Positions 22,835-34,624 of a stretch of 64,000 nucleotides of DNA are shown here, one piece after another (position 1 is the stretch's first letter; every line of letters starts with the position of its first letter). Where the stretch lies: the NCBI RefSeq assembly GCF_047948215.1, contig NC_134465.1, forward strand, positions 41,639,946-41,703,945, read 5' to 3'. Source of the DNA: Lycorma delicatula. Its lineage: Eukaryota; Arthropoda; Insecta; Hemiptera; Fulgoridae. Below the pieces are notes generated by a model, which searched no databases, had not been told where the DNA came from, and saw only the letters and a list, made by a program, of their open reading frames with translations. The position numbers were made by a program, and so were the translations under genes.

Positions 22835-23030
22835 CTAAACAAACTTTAGAACTACAAATGGTCAAGGTAGCTATGTCAAAACCGATGGAAGAAGAGCTTA
22901 AAAAGTTCAACATTACAGAAAAAGACTGTCCAGATCGGAAAGAATACAGAAAGAAAATGTTTGAATTAAAGGTTACTGTAGGTGAGAGGAAAAAATTCAA
23001 GAGAGTATTGGACTGAAGAAAAGAGAGTTA
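22835..23030 (+). pseudogene. Possible LINE C-terminal remnant
   Basis: An open stretch reads IEAKQTLELQMVKVAMSKPM, EEELKKFNITEKDCPDRKEY, RKKMFELKV and ends at a stop after KFKRVLD. The pattern 'L-x-x-x-x-I-x-x-x-x-x-x-DR-x-x-(W/Y)R' resembles the last residues of many insect LINE polymerases. Short, so uncertain. Confidence 0.35.
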
Positions 23031-23619
23031 AACATTCCAAAAGAATGAAGAATTTCTGGAAGAAAAAGAAAGTAAATGAAATGAAATATTTGCATGATCC
23101 TTGAAGGCCTGTCCCCGGAGAAAAAAAATCATTTATTCTGATTGGTATATTACAATTCATTTTATAAACGGTGTTAGAAATGGATAGATATGCTTTTCCT
23201 TGGATAAAAAGGAATTACCCCAGAATTTTCCTTTATGCATCAAGGAAATTGTGGTAAAAACCCTCTGATCAGGGTAACATCACAAAGTACATAATTACAA
23301 TATAAAAAATCTATTTTATATTTTAAATATAAACATATGTCATCTACATCTTCTAAATTATCCATTTCAAATTTATTTTTGAATATTATTTTTAATATTC
23401 TGTTCTACAAACTTTATAGAAGATCCAAATTATTTCTAAAAGCACTCCAGCCCAAAGTAATTATTCCATATTTTATAATACTATGAAAGAAAGCACAAGA
23501 GATAAACAATAATGTCATGATCGGTATAATATTGGCAAATTTATAATGAGTAAATAATAAGTATTTGGTTTTACCAATTATATATAAAATGAAATGTGCT
23601 TTTTTGATTTTTTTTTTGT

Positions 23620-23996
23620 CTTCAGTCATTTGACTGGTTTGATGTAGCTCTCCAAGATTCCCTATCTAGTGCTAGTCGTTTCATTTCGGTATACCCCCTA
23701 CATCCTAGATCCCTAACAATTTGTTTTACATATTCCAAACATTGCCTGCCTACATAATTTTTTCCTTCTACCTGTCCTTCCAATATTAAAGCGACTATTC
23801 CAGGATGCCTTAATATGTGGCCTATAAGTCTGTCTCTTCTTTTAGCCATATTTTTCCAAATGCTTCTTTCTTCATCTATTTGCCGCAACACCTCTTCATT
23901 TGTCACTTTATCCACCCGTCTGATTTTTAACATTCTCCTATAGCACCACATTTCAAAAGCTTTTAATCTTTTCTTCTCAGATACTCCGATCATCAA
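23620..23996 (-). pseudogene. LINE reverse-transcriptase protein, C-terminal end
   Basis: A continuous minus-strand frame of 124 codons reads KRLKAFEMWCYRRMLKIRRV, DKVTNEEVLRQIDEE, KRRDRLIGHILRH, EGQVEGKNYVGRQ, LEYVKQIVRDLGC, GYTEMKRLALDRESWR and NQSND. This is the canonical C-terminus of an RTE/jockey-type LINE: the FEMWCYRRML block, the GHILRH block, the G-(K/R)-GRxR-like charged stretch and the final DR-x-x-WR. The frame is open but the polymerase core upstream is missing, so it is a 5'-truncated copy. Confidence 0.8.
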
Positions 23997-24089
23997 GTTT
24001 CACTTCCATATAAAGCGACACTCCAAACATATACTTTCAAAAATCTTTTCCTGACATTTAAATTAATTTTTGACATTTACATTTTTGTA

Positions 24090-24345
24090 CTCTTAAGCAC
24101 TTGATCGTTAACTTTCACTAAAATTTTATCAGGGACACTAACACAATCACTTCCAAATGTCAAATATATAGTCTAATGAATATTTGATAGCATGTTGACC
24201 GCCAACCACCCAGCAATCACATTTAGTTATATATTCATTTTGTTCACTATGTCATACTGAGTAACATCTGTTGAAATTACAGCAGTGTCATCAGCATAAG
24301 AAACAATTCTCTGGTGGCACGGCACGATATACATCATTGACTTAA
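24090..24345 (-). pseudogene. Second LINE: RT motif C region, jockey-like
   Basis: Reads IVSYADDTAVISTDVTQYD, then IVNKMNI, IAGWLAVNMLS and TIYLTFGSD. SYADDTAVI is an intact reverse-transcriptase motif C, and WLAVNxLSLNxxKT-x-x-x-x-FG is the block that follows it in jockey/CR1-type elements. It does not continue in frame into 23620-23996, so two different fragments may be juxtaposed. Confidence 0.6.
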
Positions 24346-26640
24346 CAGAACAAATAACAATGAATCAAGTATTGTTCCTGTTTTTATATCACAAAATTCA
24401 TCTTTTGTTTTCTATTCATAAGATGGCTGCTATTCAGTAATTTGAGTAACTCCCTCAAAACTAGTAACAATATAATTTTTCTAACAAAATCTTGTGATAA
24501 ACAGTGTGAAACATTTTTGCTAGATCTAAAAATGTTAGCAATAGATAGGAGAGAGCACCCTGTTTAATCAATATGTGTTTTATAATTAAAATAAAAATAA
24601 TAACTGAATATATAATAATCTAATGTGAGCAACAAAAGGGCATATGGTGTTTACTTAATTGGAAAGTGGGTAAAGAAAAAAAGAGTGAAAATTTATCATT
24701 TTAAATCATTAAAATAGCCAATACTTGTTACAACTTCTAATTAAGTTTTAAAAAAATGCTTTTACCTATTTATCCTTTTGTGACATTGAAGCTTAAAAAT
24801 AAAATTAAGGGAAAAAGATTTTCTTGTTCTTTTTTTTTTAGTTTTTAATTTCTCATAAGAAACTGGTTAAAGCCTCTTCATTCTAAAATTGTTTTTTAAC
24901 TTAAACAACTACTTTATAATTGCTTAAAAAATGTTCTGTTGGTTTGTTTTTTATTTATTTAGTTAATCTTGATGATAAATTAAAAAATAATATTTTACTA
25001 TAAATAGATGTCAGTGAACCTTGCTCTCTACACTACCAAGGTTTATAAGGATTGAATGATGAACCATAAAATGTTAATAAAAAAAAGTTTATGCTGTAAT
25101 TTACAAACTTGATTAATTCTTCAAAGTACAAGTATATTCATGTTACTTAGATGAAACATTATAAATAGGCCTCTGTACCAGGACAGTTTTCCTTATTAGG
25201 TTCTCAAAACTACAAGAAATCTTGTAAAGGATCAAATCTCCTTTTTACCATTTGGTATACTTATAATTAGGTTAATAACAGCACATAATCATTTATATTA
25301 CTAATTTTTTATATTTAATTTACATCATCTCCTTTTGAAATAAATTAAAAATCTTAAAATCTTAAGTTTATCAATTAATTTTTTGTAGTATGATTTTTAT
25401 TAAAGAAAGTTAAAATACAAAAAAATAATTTTTAAGTTTGATTTATCTTGTAAAAACAGTTATAATTGTCCTGCACATGTGACATCTGAAGCTTCTTCTA
25501 GCATCTCATCTCGATTTTATTTTCAACAAAATTGTTAGTGTATGTTATCACCTATCTGAAAATCAAACTCATTCAATGAACCTCTTTGGTTTATCAAAAA
25601 ATTAAGTGTACTTACTTACAACATTATTTTTTAAGCAACTGAAAAATTTTGAAGTTAAAACTATTTAACGATTTTTAAGTAAAAATTCTGGTTTAAATTT
25701 AAATTAATACATCAGATGTTTTATTATTTATTATTTATCAGATAATAAAAAAAACTACAAAAGTATAATCGAAAAATATTATTTTTTTGTAGTACATAAC
25801 ATCCACTATCAAGTTTTCTTAGTTATTTGTTTTTGGTAAAAAAAAAAAAAAAAAATAGAATTATTGATTAATATTAAAAATGATTAAATATTAAAAAAGT
25901 AAAAATATAACAAGAATAAAACATTAAGTAAAATAAAAAAGAGAGACTTTAATATGCATCAATAAAGGTGAAAAATAAATAATTGGTATATATATTTAAA
26001 TATAATAAAACAAAATAATATTTGGAGCAATGGTGGAAAAAGGCACATCATTGTCTCTCCTTTAGATAAACTGCCCTAACACTGAGTCTGTTCTGATTTA
26101 ATAAGTTAGTAGAAAAGTTAATAAATATTTCTTTAACGTTGACCTGTTAACAATAGACCTATTAACAATTTAGTTGTTATTTGGCTTTTAAATTGAACTG
26201 TGTATGTTTAGGGAATTGTGCAGTAAAAAAATAAAAGGTGTTTAGTGCCAAAAAAAAAAAATCATATTTTTTGTCAGAATAAATGAGTAAAAGTGTGTAT
26301 TTATTTAACTTTTTGATAAGCAAGCTATTAACTATACATTATGATGATGCGTTCTGTTACAGGTTAGCGGTTGTGTCTTTTGTTAGTTATTTTATGTTTG
26401 GTATTTGTGAAAATTTTTTGACTCTCTATTAATCAACACAAAAAATGAAAAAAATAACAGGTATATATGCAAACACGTTATAAAGTTAACTTTTTGTAGA
26501 TGTAAGAATCGTTTATCTGCTATTAGTAATTTATTAAGATTGTAAACTAGATGCGGGAATGGTTCGGAAAGTTCTCGCACTAACACAGAGATAGCGCGCA
26601 CGTACGACCAAATGACATGGTAATTGTCAAGTATGATTCT
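24346..26640. other. AT-rich sequence, nothing recognised
   Basis: Over 2 kb of very AT-rich DNA with poly-A tracts (for example near 25840). No coding frame or repeat family recognised on either strand. Confidence 0.6.
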
Positions 26641-26689
26641 TTAGATGGTATGATGCAAAGTATCAGATGCGTAAATTCTTATTTATGAT

Positions 26690-27832
26690 TAGAGTAAAGA
26701 AAACAAGTTTTGGCATTTTTTGAAAAACTGATAAATTGAAGTTTAAAGGACTTTGTTTTAAAAGTTTTAACCTCGATGTACGTATAAAAATAGTTACATT
26801 CCAGTTTAAAGATTCTTCTTCTTTGTTTTCGACAGTAAAAAAGTAGGCAGGTGAATTTAAACGTGGTTGTACATCCATTTAAGATTATCAACGCTCGGGA
26901 TGCCTGAAAATTGTTACGTAGAGGAAATCGTCATAAAAATTCACGATGCCGGTATCTTTGCAATAAAAAAATCTTCTGCATATAAATGCGAAAGTTTTTC
27001 TGTTTGCACAACAGTATTATGCGAGAACCAGCCAACCGATTGCTTTCAAATGTTCAGGATACACTTGTCTTATTCCAGGGAAGGTTTTTAGCCACATATC
27101 GAGAAAAAGTGCCCTTTTACTTCCCTGTTATATTTGTTACCACGGAAACAGAAATATAATGAAGTAAAATGATTAATTTTTTTTCTTTAATGAATATCTG
27201 TAAAATGTTTAACATTCTAACAACCGTGAGCATAACGAATGATCTGAGCTCACGATCCAGGGGGATGACCGGACAAACGAAGCGAGCCCTTACCAGCTAG
27301 TAATAAAATATAGTTCATTGAAGATGCGCAAGTTCGCTGATATCGAAAACATTTTGATGTACAGAATTCACTTCATTTTTCACAATGAGTTGGGTATTAA
27401 AAAGCTATCCGTCCTTTCGAGTGTCGCATTTATCAAGTCGACTCGACTGAAAACGCATTTCACTGAACACTTCTCGATGGTTTTAGATTTATTTAAATGC
27501 GATTACACTGGGTTTCGCCCACGTTTTATAACAGTAGATGAAACAAGGATTCACCAGTACTGCCAGAGACCAAACAGTGGGTAAGAGCTGGTGAAAGCGC
27601 GGCAGAGAAATTGAAAACAGTTCCATCTGTGGAAAAGTAACGACTACTACGGAATTTTGGGATTCAAGATGCTCATAGACTACCTAGAAAAGGTGTATGA
27701 CTATCACCGAAGAGTGAAGAGTGCTATTCAAGCTAAGTTAGCTAAAACTCTGGTCAAAAAGTAATCTTTTACCACAATAATGCTGCTGTACACACATCTC
27801 GTTTTGTTGCTGCATAAGCTACATAACGTACA
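26690..27832 (+). pseudogene. Decayed mariner transposase, interrupted copy
   Basis: Pieces in order: VEEIVIKIHDAG (linker), a foreign insert of about 350 bp from roughly 26950 to 27310, then MRKFADIENILMYRIHFIFH, NELGIKKLS, FITVDETRIHQY (first catalytic Asp) and, after deletions and frame changes, FYHNNAAVHTSRFVAA, where the usual second catalytic Asp of the HDN motif has become Asn. The third catalytic block is missing because a foldback sequence starts at about 27833. Related to the fragment at 3055-3625. Confidence 0.65.
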
Positions 27833-28158
27833 CTTTTCAATGCATTTAAACCCACGACTTTCAAATTTTTTACTACGCTTAGCATAATGCGATCTGTTCA
27901 ACTCTTTTTTCTGAGCTTTGATTTAAACATTTTAAGTTAATATACATAAAGCGAGCCATTACCAAAGTTTTGGGAAGAGAAACGAAGGAGTTCTAAATGG
28001 GATGTATTAATTTAATCTTAATTTTTTTTCTCATACATGAAGTAATGGCTCGCTTTACGTAGATTCACCGCATATATTTCAGAGTTGAACAGATCGCATT
28101 ATGCTGAGGGTATTAAAAAACTGGAAATTCATGGGTTTAAATGGCTACGTTGAAAAAT
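27833..28158. mobile_element. Large foldback (inverted repeat) element
   Basis: The left arm (27833-27964) and right arm (28040-28158) are imperfect reverse complements. Shared tracts include gcataatgcgatctgttcaa, catttaaaccca, and aaagcgagccattac. The central 75 bp is unique. A related end, gcgagcccttacc, occurs at 27281 inside the mariner. The arrangement fits a MITE or foldback transposon, or an inverted duplication. Confidence 0.7.
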
Positions 28159-28489
28159 AAAAATAAAATCTCTAAAAAATATTGTTTTTGTCACACCTGA
28201 GAACTTTCCAAACAACCCTAGTACAAGCAATATTAAATATTTTTCTCTTACAAAAAGTTTTGTTTCTACTGATTGCCAGATTTCTTGTTGATTGTTTTCA
28301 TATTACCTATTCAGTACTTTGTGATACTGTTTTTGTGCACGTCTTATGATATTGAATGTTTTAATTGGCCGTAAATAAGAGAAATAAAACAGGAAAAAAT
28401 ATTTTTCTTCTACATAAAGTAATAACTACATATCTACTTATTACCAATTTATTAGTTATTTATTTTACCAATTTTGTTTGCATCATTTA

Positions 28490-29786
28490 CGAGGGTTATT
28501 TTTTTTCAAGGTCCGATCGGTCACGAAATAAAAACCCGCGCGAAAATCGGATGAACCTTTGCGCATATCCTTTGCGCAGCGTCTCTAGTATGGCCTTCAA
28601 TCACGCAGCGTCACTTCGTTTAGTTCTCAAAACGCAGTTAGCACGTAAACATGTCTACAATAATAGCGCATCTCCCGCCAAGTTTGAAGTGCGTGCTGTA
28701 ATTCGATTTCTTCAGGCGGAGGGGTGTAATGCCGCTGAAATTCATCAGTGAGTGACAGCAAAGTGCGACAATGGTGCAGGAACTTTAAAGCAGGATGCTT
28801 TATGTACAAATGTTCATGATGCAGGCGGTCAGGGAAGGAAGCGAGTGTCAACCGCTAATCTCGTTGAGCGAGTGGATGAGGCAATACGAGAAAATCGTCG
28901 GTTCGCAATTTCTGTATTGAGCGATTCGTTTCCTGAAATTTCAAGCTCTCTACATCATTGTGAGTGAGAGACTTCAGTATTGCAAACTGTGTGCGAAATG
29001 GGTTCCCAAGATGCTGTCCGACCATCACAAAACAATAAAAAAGGACGCCTCCCTAACATTTCTCCAGCGCTACCACAATGAAGATTTTTTGAACAAAATT
29101 GTCACAGGGGACAAGTCATGGGTCCATTTCGAAACTGAAGAAACAAAAGAACAATCCAAACAGTGGATGCATTCTCATCTTGTAGTAAACCAAAGAAGTT
29201 CAAGCGAACCTTCTCCAACAGAAAGTGTATGGCTACTGCGTTCTGGGACCGGAATGGAGTTCTCTTGGTGGAATTCATGGAACGTGGCACGACCATCACA
29301 GCAGCCTCATACTGCGTGACTTTTCAACATCTACGAAGAGCAATTCAAAATAAGCGGAGAGGAATGTTATCAGGCATTGTCTTTCTCCATGATAATGCTC
29401 GGCCGCACACTGCAGCTGTAACAAAGAAGCTCCTGCAGCGTTTTCGTTGGGAAGTGTTTGATCACCCACTATACAGCTCGGGCTTGGCTCGGCTCCATCC
29501 GATTTTCACCTCTGCTCACATGAAACGCTGGCTAGGAGGACATTTGGCACAGACATCGAGCTGCAAACCAGCATAGAAACATGGCTGAAAACACAGGCGG
29601 CTCCATTCAATGATGAGGGTATTGGAAAGTTGGTACCACGCTACGACAAATCTCTAAATCAGAGTGGCTACTATGGAGAGAAATAGCGTAACTATGTAAG
29701 TACTTGTTTCAAATAAAATTTTTTTATTTTCACTGTGGTTTTAATTTTGTAACTGATCGGATCTTGAAAAAAAATAATAACCCTCG
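28490..29786 (+). mobile_element. Mariner element, complete from TIR to TIR, transposase dead
   Basis: The 1297-bp element begins cgagggttatttttttt and ends with its inverted repeat, both next to TA (28488-28489 and 29787-29788), the mariner target. Terminal repeats stay similar for about 40 bp (caaggtccgatcggtcacga versus caagatccgatcagttacaa). Transposase pieces: SPAKFEVRAVIRFLQAEG (HTH), VDEAIRENRRFAISVL, LCAKWVPKML, FLNKIVTGDKSWVHFE (first Asp), TAFWDRNGVLLVEFMERGTT, FLHDNARPHTA (second Asp). The third block reads YSSGLARLHPIF instead of a YSPDLAPSD-type motif, so both Asp positions are lost. Stops and frameshifts occur as well. Confidence 0.85.
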
Positions 29787-30885
29787 TATTATGCAACTAA
29801 CTGCAGTAATGCTTTATATAGTGGATAAAAAATGATTTCAACTGAAGGAGGAGTTGAGTGGATTCTTTAGCCATAAAGAATCACAGGGACTTATTCAGTA
29901 CTTCTCATTTTTTGGCCATTTTCTGTTAAGTGAAGATGTGAAAAGGTGTCTTATAAAAACTTTACGTTTTGATAAATGAAGTCTTAGTTTTTTTTAAAAA
30001 AGAAACAGAATCATTCTTCACTTAACAAATTCTGCAGAAAAAAGAGTAGGAAATGAAAAGCTGAAATTAATTTTCAGAACACAACCAGAATTGTATATGT
30101 AAGCTGTAATTTTTTAAATAATTTTTTTTAATAAAATGTATTATTATTATTATTGCAGTCTTCTAAACACAAATCATTCACAAATCCTTCATAAAATTTC
30201 ATAAACTGTGGCGGGGAGAGGTCCCAGAGAGGTGGGTAGGTGGGGGACCCACCTCTAATAAGAAAAATAAGAAGATGTTGTTCATCCACCTCTAATAAGA
30301 AAAATAAGAAGACGTTCAACATTATAAAAAAAATAAAAACACTTGTAAAAATTGTATATCAGTTGTTAATTACTTTAAAATTTTTTTCACTGAAATAAAT
30401 ATTTTTTTTGAATTGATAGTTTCATTTTTAAATATTTCAAATTATTATTTTTATTTAATATTTATTTATATTATTGGGTCATGAAGTAAACTAAACATTA
30501 AGAAAGTAATCATTTTCCTAACTGTGCACAATGTGTACATGAATAAATTAAAAACTACAAATCTTATTCAAGTTTTATTGTAGTCTGATGAGAACTAAAT
30601 AGTAATTTCTTCCTAAAATGTGAAATACTCTAACGAAACCAAAAGAAATGTCATTTTTTAATGTTTCCCACTTCTACGATACATGTTTTCATCTGACAGG
30701 GAAAGCTCTTTATTTTAATAAGGAAATAAAACTGACCTAGAGCTGTCAGAAGATTGAGCAATTATAAAAACCTGTCATCAGTTCGATAAACATGGATTAT
30801 ACATAAAAAAATACCATTTTAACAATATAAAAGTACCTTGTACTGTACCTTAATTTTTATTATATGGGTGATATTAAAACAACAG
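29787..30885. other. No gene recognised
   Basis: AT-rich, with a short direct repeat near 30254-30312 (cctctaataagaaaaataag twice). Nothing else supported. Confidence 0.5.
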
Positions 30886-30889
30886 CTGT

Positions 30890-31335
30890 TTTCTGCACTC
30901 TACTAGCCACTGATGATGATGATCTCTCAACCTTTCTTTCCATTGTAGTTAATACAAATCGCTGCCAAGTAGTTCTGAGCCTTTCTTTTCTTTGTCTTTC
31001 ATTCCAGATGTTTCATCTTGTTGCAATGAGACTCTCTACCTTCATTCTTCTAATTTTCTCATTCCTAACATTCTCTCATAATTTCACCCTGCAACATCAT
31101 CTTGAAAAACTCATCACCATTGAAAGTAGCTTTTTCATTTTATCACTTAATACCCAAATATCAGCCTCATAAATTATTCCACTGTCCAGTAATTGCCTTG
31201 GAAATTTGTTTTTCAACCTTTCAGAAATCTCATTGAATCGTAACAACAGACGCTATTTCCTAATTATCACCTTATTTGCTTGTCTAGTAGTCTCGTTCAT
31301 CTCTACCAACAGACATGCGACTATTATCCCAAAAT
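30890..31335 (-). pseudogene. LINE C-terminal remnant
   Basis: Minus-strand frames read ADIWVLSDKMKKLL, RVKL then ENVRNEKIRRMKVES and WNERQRK. The order resembles the post-RT block of LINEs (a W-x-L-x-x-x-x-x-(K/R)LL start, then R-x-RNE-x-(I/L)RR). Heavily decayed; the plus-strand frames are shadows. Confidence 0.4.
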
Positions 31336-31815
31336 AATGGCACTACATTACCTTCTTAATTATGCTATTGTGTCCCGAGCAATAAAAAATTATTTTTTTT
31401 ACTTTTATAAGATAAGTAAAAGTATAATCAACCTGAAATATTTAGTTATTTGTTATGTGTAACAAGTTTTTGTTTCCCAATTAAGTGTATTTGAAAACAC
31501 AAAGGACTGCTCCTTTACCTCTTTATAAAGTACCTCCCTTAACAACTTTGTATAAAAATGGGAAATCATAGTGGAAAATAGAGAAGTTTTGACTTCAAGA
31601 AGCCATTTTCTGTAATTGAAATGCTTGTTGAAATACTTTAGTGTTACACAATACTGTAATATTGATTTAGTTTTCTTTTAATATAAACTCAGGATATTTT
31701 TTCCAGTCTTAAAAGATATGTTACTGTACTCTTCCTAAGTTGACAGAATCAGCTTAAACTTCTTGGGTTTGGATGGTGAATGAGAATAATATAATTCCAT
31801 TAATCAACTTTCTGG
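31336..31815. other. No gene recognised
   Basis: AT-rich non-coding sequence; nothing supported. Confidence 0.5.
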
Positions 31816-31887
31816 TGTAACATAAAAAATGTTACATAAAAAATTATAGTGATCAGACTCACATAAAAAATGTGGAGTCTGATCACC
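31816..31887. repeat. Two adjacent hairpins with A-rich loops
   Basis: Hairpin 1: gtaacat and atgttac around an A5 loop, 31817-31835. Hairpin 2: gtgatcagactcaca and tgtggagtctgatcac around a taaaaaa loop, about 31849-31887, one base indel in the stem. The loops are nearly identical, so the pair may be one small mobile or duplicated unit. Confidence 0.65.
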
Positions 31888-32356
31888 TAAAATTATAAAG
31901 TATGAAAAATTAGTCTCTTTCTCTTTTGTATTGATCCCAGAATGATACTACATCCAAATATGTTTTGCTTTATATTTTTTTGTTATTGTAATGTGTGTGG
32001 TGATAATCTTACCTGATAAATTATCGGAATGTCAAAATGTTTCTTTTCAGTAATTTGTCTAAAACAGTATTTTCTATGTTTGTTTATTAAAATATTCTTG
32101 TAAATTTCCAAGAGTCCTTTTTATTTTGTCTCTAGCCATTTATGCTTTTTACAAGAGATTTTTACTTTAAAAATGGATTGAAATTGTTGTACTGAAGTTC
32201 AGTAAACACATTTAATCTGTAAATTTAAAAAAAAAAAAATATTGTTTTAACTTTTTTGGAGCTATTTCACTTTTACAACATTAATTTCTTTTCTATCTGT
32301 ACTATTTCAAGTAATTGAGTTTATTTTTTATGATTATTGCTACCATTTTTGCCTTT

Positions 32357-32415
32357 CATCCAAAGCTTCTGGACTCAAGTCCTGGTCGAAGCATGGCATT
32401 TCTTTACATGCTACT
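32357..32415 (+). mobile_element. tRNA-derived SINE (family B) fragment
   Basis: cctttcatccaaagcttctg, then gactcaagtcctggtcgaag and catggcatttctttacatgc: the 3' half of the tRNA-like head and start of the body of family B. Confidence 0.55.
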
Positions 32416-32794
32416 AGCTGTTATAGAGTACCAGCCTGATTAAATGTAATAGGTGTTGATTGCTGTTGGGTTTTCTCTCCATCAGTTTTAGAAATTCATT
32501 TATTCATTATTCCAAGGATACAGATTGAAGATGTTTGTGTCAAAAAAAAAGAAAGAAAAGTAAATTACATAAAGGAAAATATATTTTTGTTATAAAAACA
32601 TATTTTATTGTTGAAATTTGATTATTTTTTAGTAATCAATTATTTTGATTATTTGAGATTGTGGAATATATTTTTTATTAAGGCTCTGTATTTTTGACTT
32701 TTATTTCACATTTTTTAAAAATTAATTATTTTTATTAAATTGCATCATGATTATACTATGAAAATGTATTCAAAATGTAAACTGTAAACTGGCC

Positions 32795-33015
32795 TCTAGC
32801 CAGAACTTTGACTCTTGGAGCTCAGGTCAGCCCCAGGTGAATCCCAGAGCCAACTCAGGACTCCTCGGGACCTACCCCATGGCTGCAGAGCTTTCTTTGT
32901 TCACCATTCCCAATTTGCCAAGGGAACCAGTACCCTGGACACCCACAGAGCTTGCTTCGGTAGCCATTCCCATCTATACAGAGGGATCCACTCCCTGGAC
33001 CCTTGCATTGTATGT
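32795..33015. repeat. GC-rich island with imperfect ~60-bp tandem repeat
   Basis: Composition changes abruptly from AT-rich to about half GC. Two units can be aligned: cagagctttctttgttcacc / cagagcttgcttcggtagcc, then attccca, and accctggacaccca / tccctggacccttgc. Two plus-strand frames stay open across it; in one the repeat reads as TIPN...PWTPTELASVAIP and again PWTL. The island may be a piece of a retroelement leader or a minisatellite. No domain recognised. Confidence 0.6.
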
Positions 33016-33019
33016 TATC

Positions 33020-34620
33020 CTCATGATTGTGATAATGGTACTGATAAATAATTATTTTTTCAAGCTTTATAGAAACCTGAAAAAGAAACTAAATTACGAA
33101 AAATAGAATAATACTATGGTAACTAAAGTACCTTTGATGACAAAAAATTCATAAGTTATTTCTTTGCCATGGTGGCAAAGTATAATAATGAATTAACAGG
33201 ATTAATGTACTCTTTCCTTAATGAATATCTTCAATTCATAACTTCACCTTTGGGGATGAAGAAATAATGAATAGTTTTAATATCTTAACTTTCAAGAGAG
33301 CTAGGGCCTTGGTCGATGCTTAAAACCTTCCCTGGGATAATAACACAAATGTATCGTGCAAATTTGAAAGTAATTGGTTGGTAGGGTCACGCGTGATGCA
33401 ATAACAAATAGACAAACTTTATATACATTTCTGAATAACATGATCTGTTAGATCAAGATTGTTACTGACGTGTGCAAAAGTTAGCCTTCAACCTACTAAC
33501 AAATACCCTGTTTGAATTTTAAAAATCAGATGACTGTTTGCAGAGATATAAGATTACCTCATTGCTCCTCCAAAACAGCACCTTAGGGGCACCCTATTTG
33601 TTACCACTTGATGGTGATGATCAGTCTAACCTCCCATGAGGTGCTCGCATACCTCACCACACACCATTAATTCAGTTCATTGAAGTTTGTGCATTAACCG
33701 GAAAATCTCCAATACTACATATAAAATATATATATATATATATTTTTTTTAGATGAAAAATTGTCTAAAAACCTTCTCAGCTATGCGAAGAATCATGGGT
33801 AAAAATTTGGTTTCGACTGATTGAATAGTTTGTTTATCCTGAACAAACTACAACCTTCGTCCTCTTTATATAATAGTATAGATATATATGTTAATTAAAA
33901 CTTGGGAACATCAGGTTGATGTGAACAGTCCTTTTACCATTGTGTACTGCATATTTGAGAAGACAATTTTAGGCATTACATTAATCCATTTAACTCTACA
34001 GTTGGACGAACAGTATTGCATAAATAGAGTGCTTGTTGTATTTTACAGAATCATTTAACATGTAATAGTATTGTGATTTGTGATTTGCTGATAAATCATG
34101 TTTTGTAAAAGATAGATATGTTACATGATTGATTGATTTTTATTTATTTGCTCTGATTTTTGGTAGATGTAATATGTAACTGCCCAGTCTTTATAAATAA
34201 ATAAAATACTTTCATAAAAACATAGTTAAGCTTTATCAAATAATAATTATTTACAGAAAATAATGTTATCAAAATATAAATTTATTTATAAAATTAAAAA
34301 ATTACCATACATCAAAGATATAAAAGAAAATTGAGACAAGTGAAAAATATAAAATGAATTGAGGTAGTTTATTATATTTATAATAATTATAATGAATTAA
34401 TTAATAAAACTGAAAGAAAAATATTTAGTTTATAATTTGCATTTCATAAAAAAAAAAAAAAAAAATTTTGACAATAGAAGACCTCTACATTTTGAGCACT
34501 TATCATGTACTCTTTTAATGTTACTGAGCTTACCTTCTTTCAAATTTTGTGGAATATTGTAACATGCAATACAATGATTTTTTAGTTATCTTATATGACT
34601 ACATAATATCAATTTAGTCA
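33020..34620. other. Non-coding; retroelement-like 3' phrase near 33300-33430
   Basis: The stretch contains caaatttgaaagtaattggt, then gtcacgcgtgatgcaataac and aaatagacaaactttatata, wording I associate with untranslated ends of arthropod repeats. (TA)n near 33727. No gene recognised. Confidence 0.4.
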
Positions 34621-34624
34621 GTCC

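Noticed and set aside
28365..28751. 128-codon frame as a separate host gene
   Set aside because: Its first 40 codons are flanking DNA outside the TIR at 28490; the rest is the mariner transposase N terminus.
30864..31172. 102-codon plus-strand frame, Leu/Phe/Ser-rich
   Set aside because: It is the shadow of a decayed LINE C-terminus on the minus strand (block RNEKIRR).
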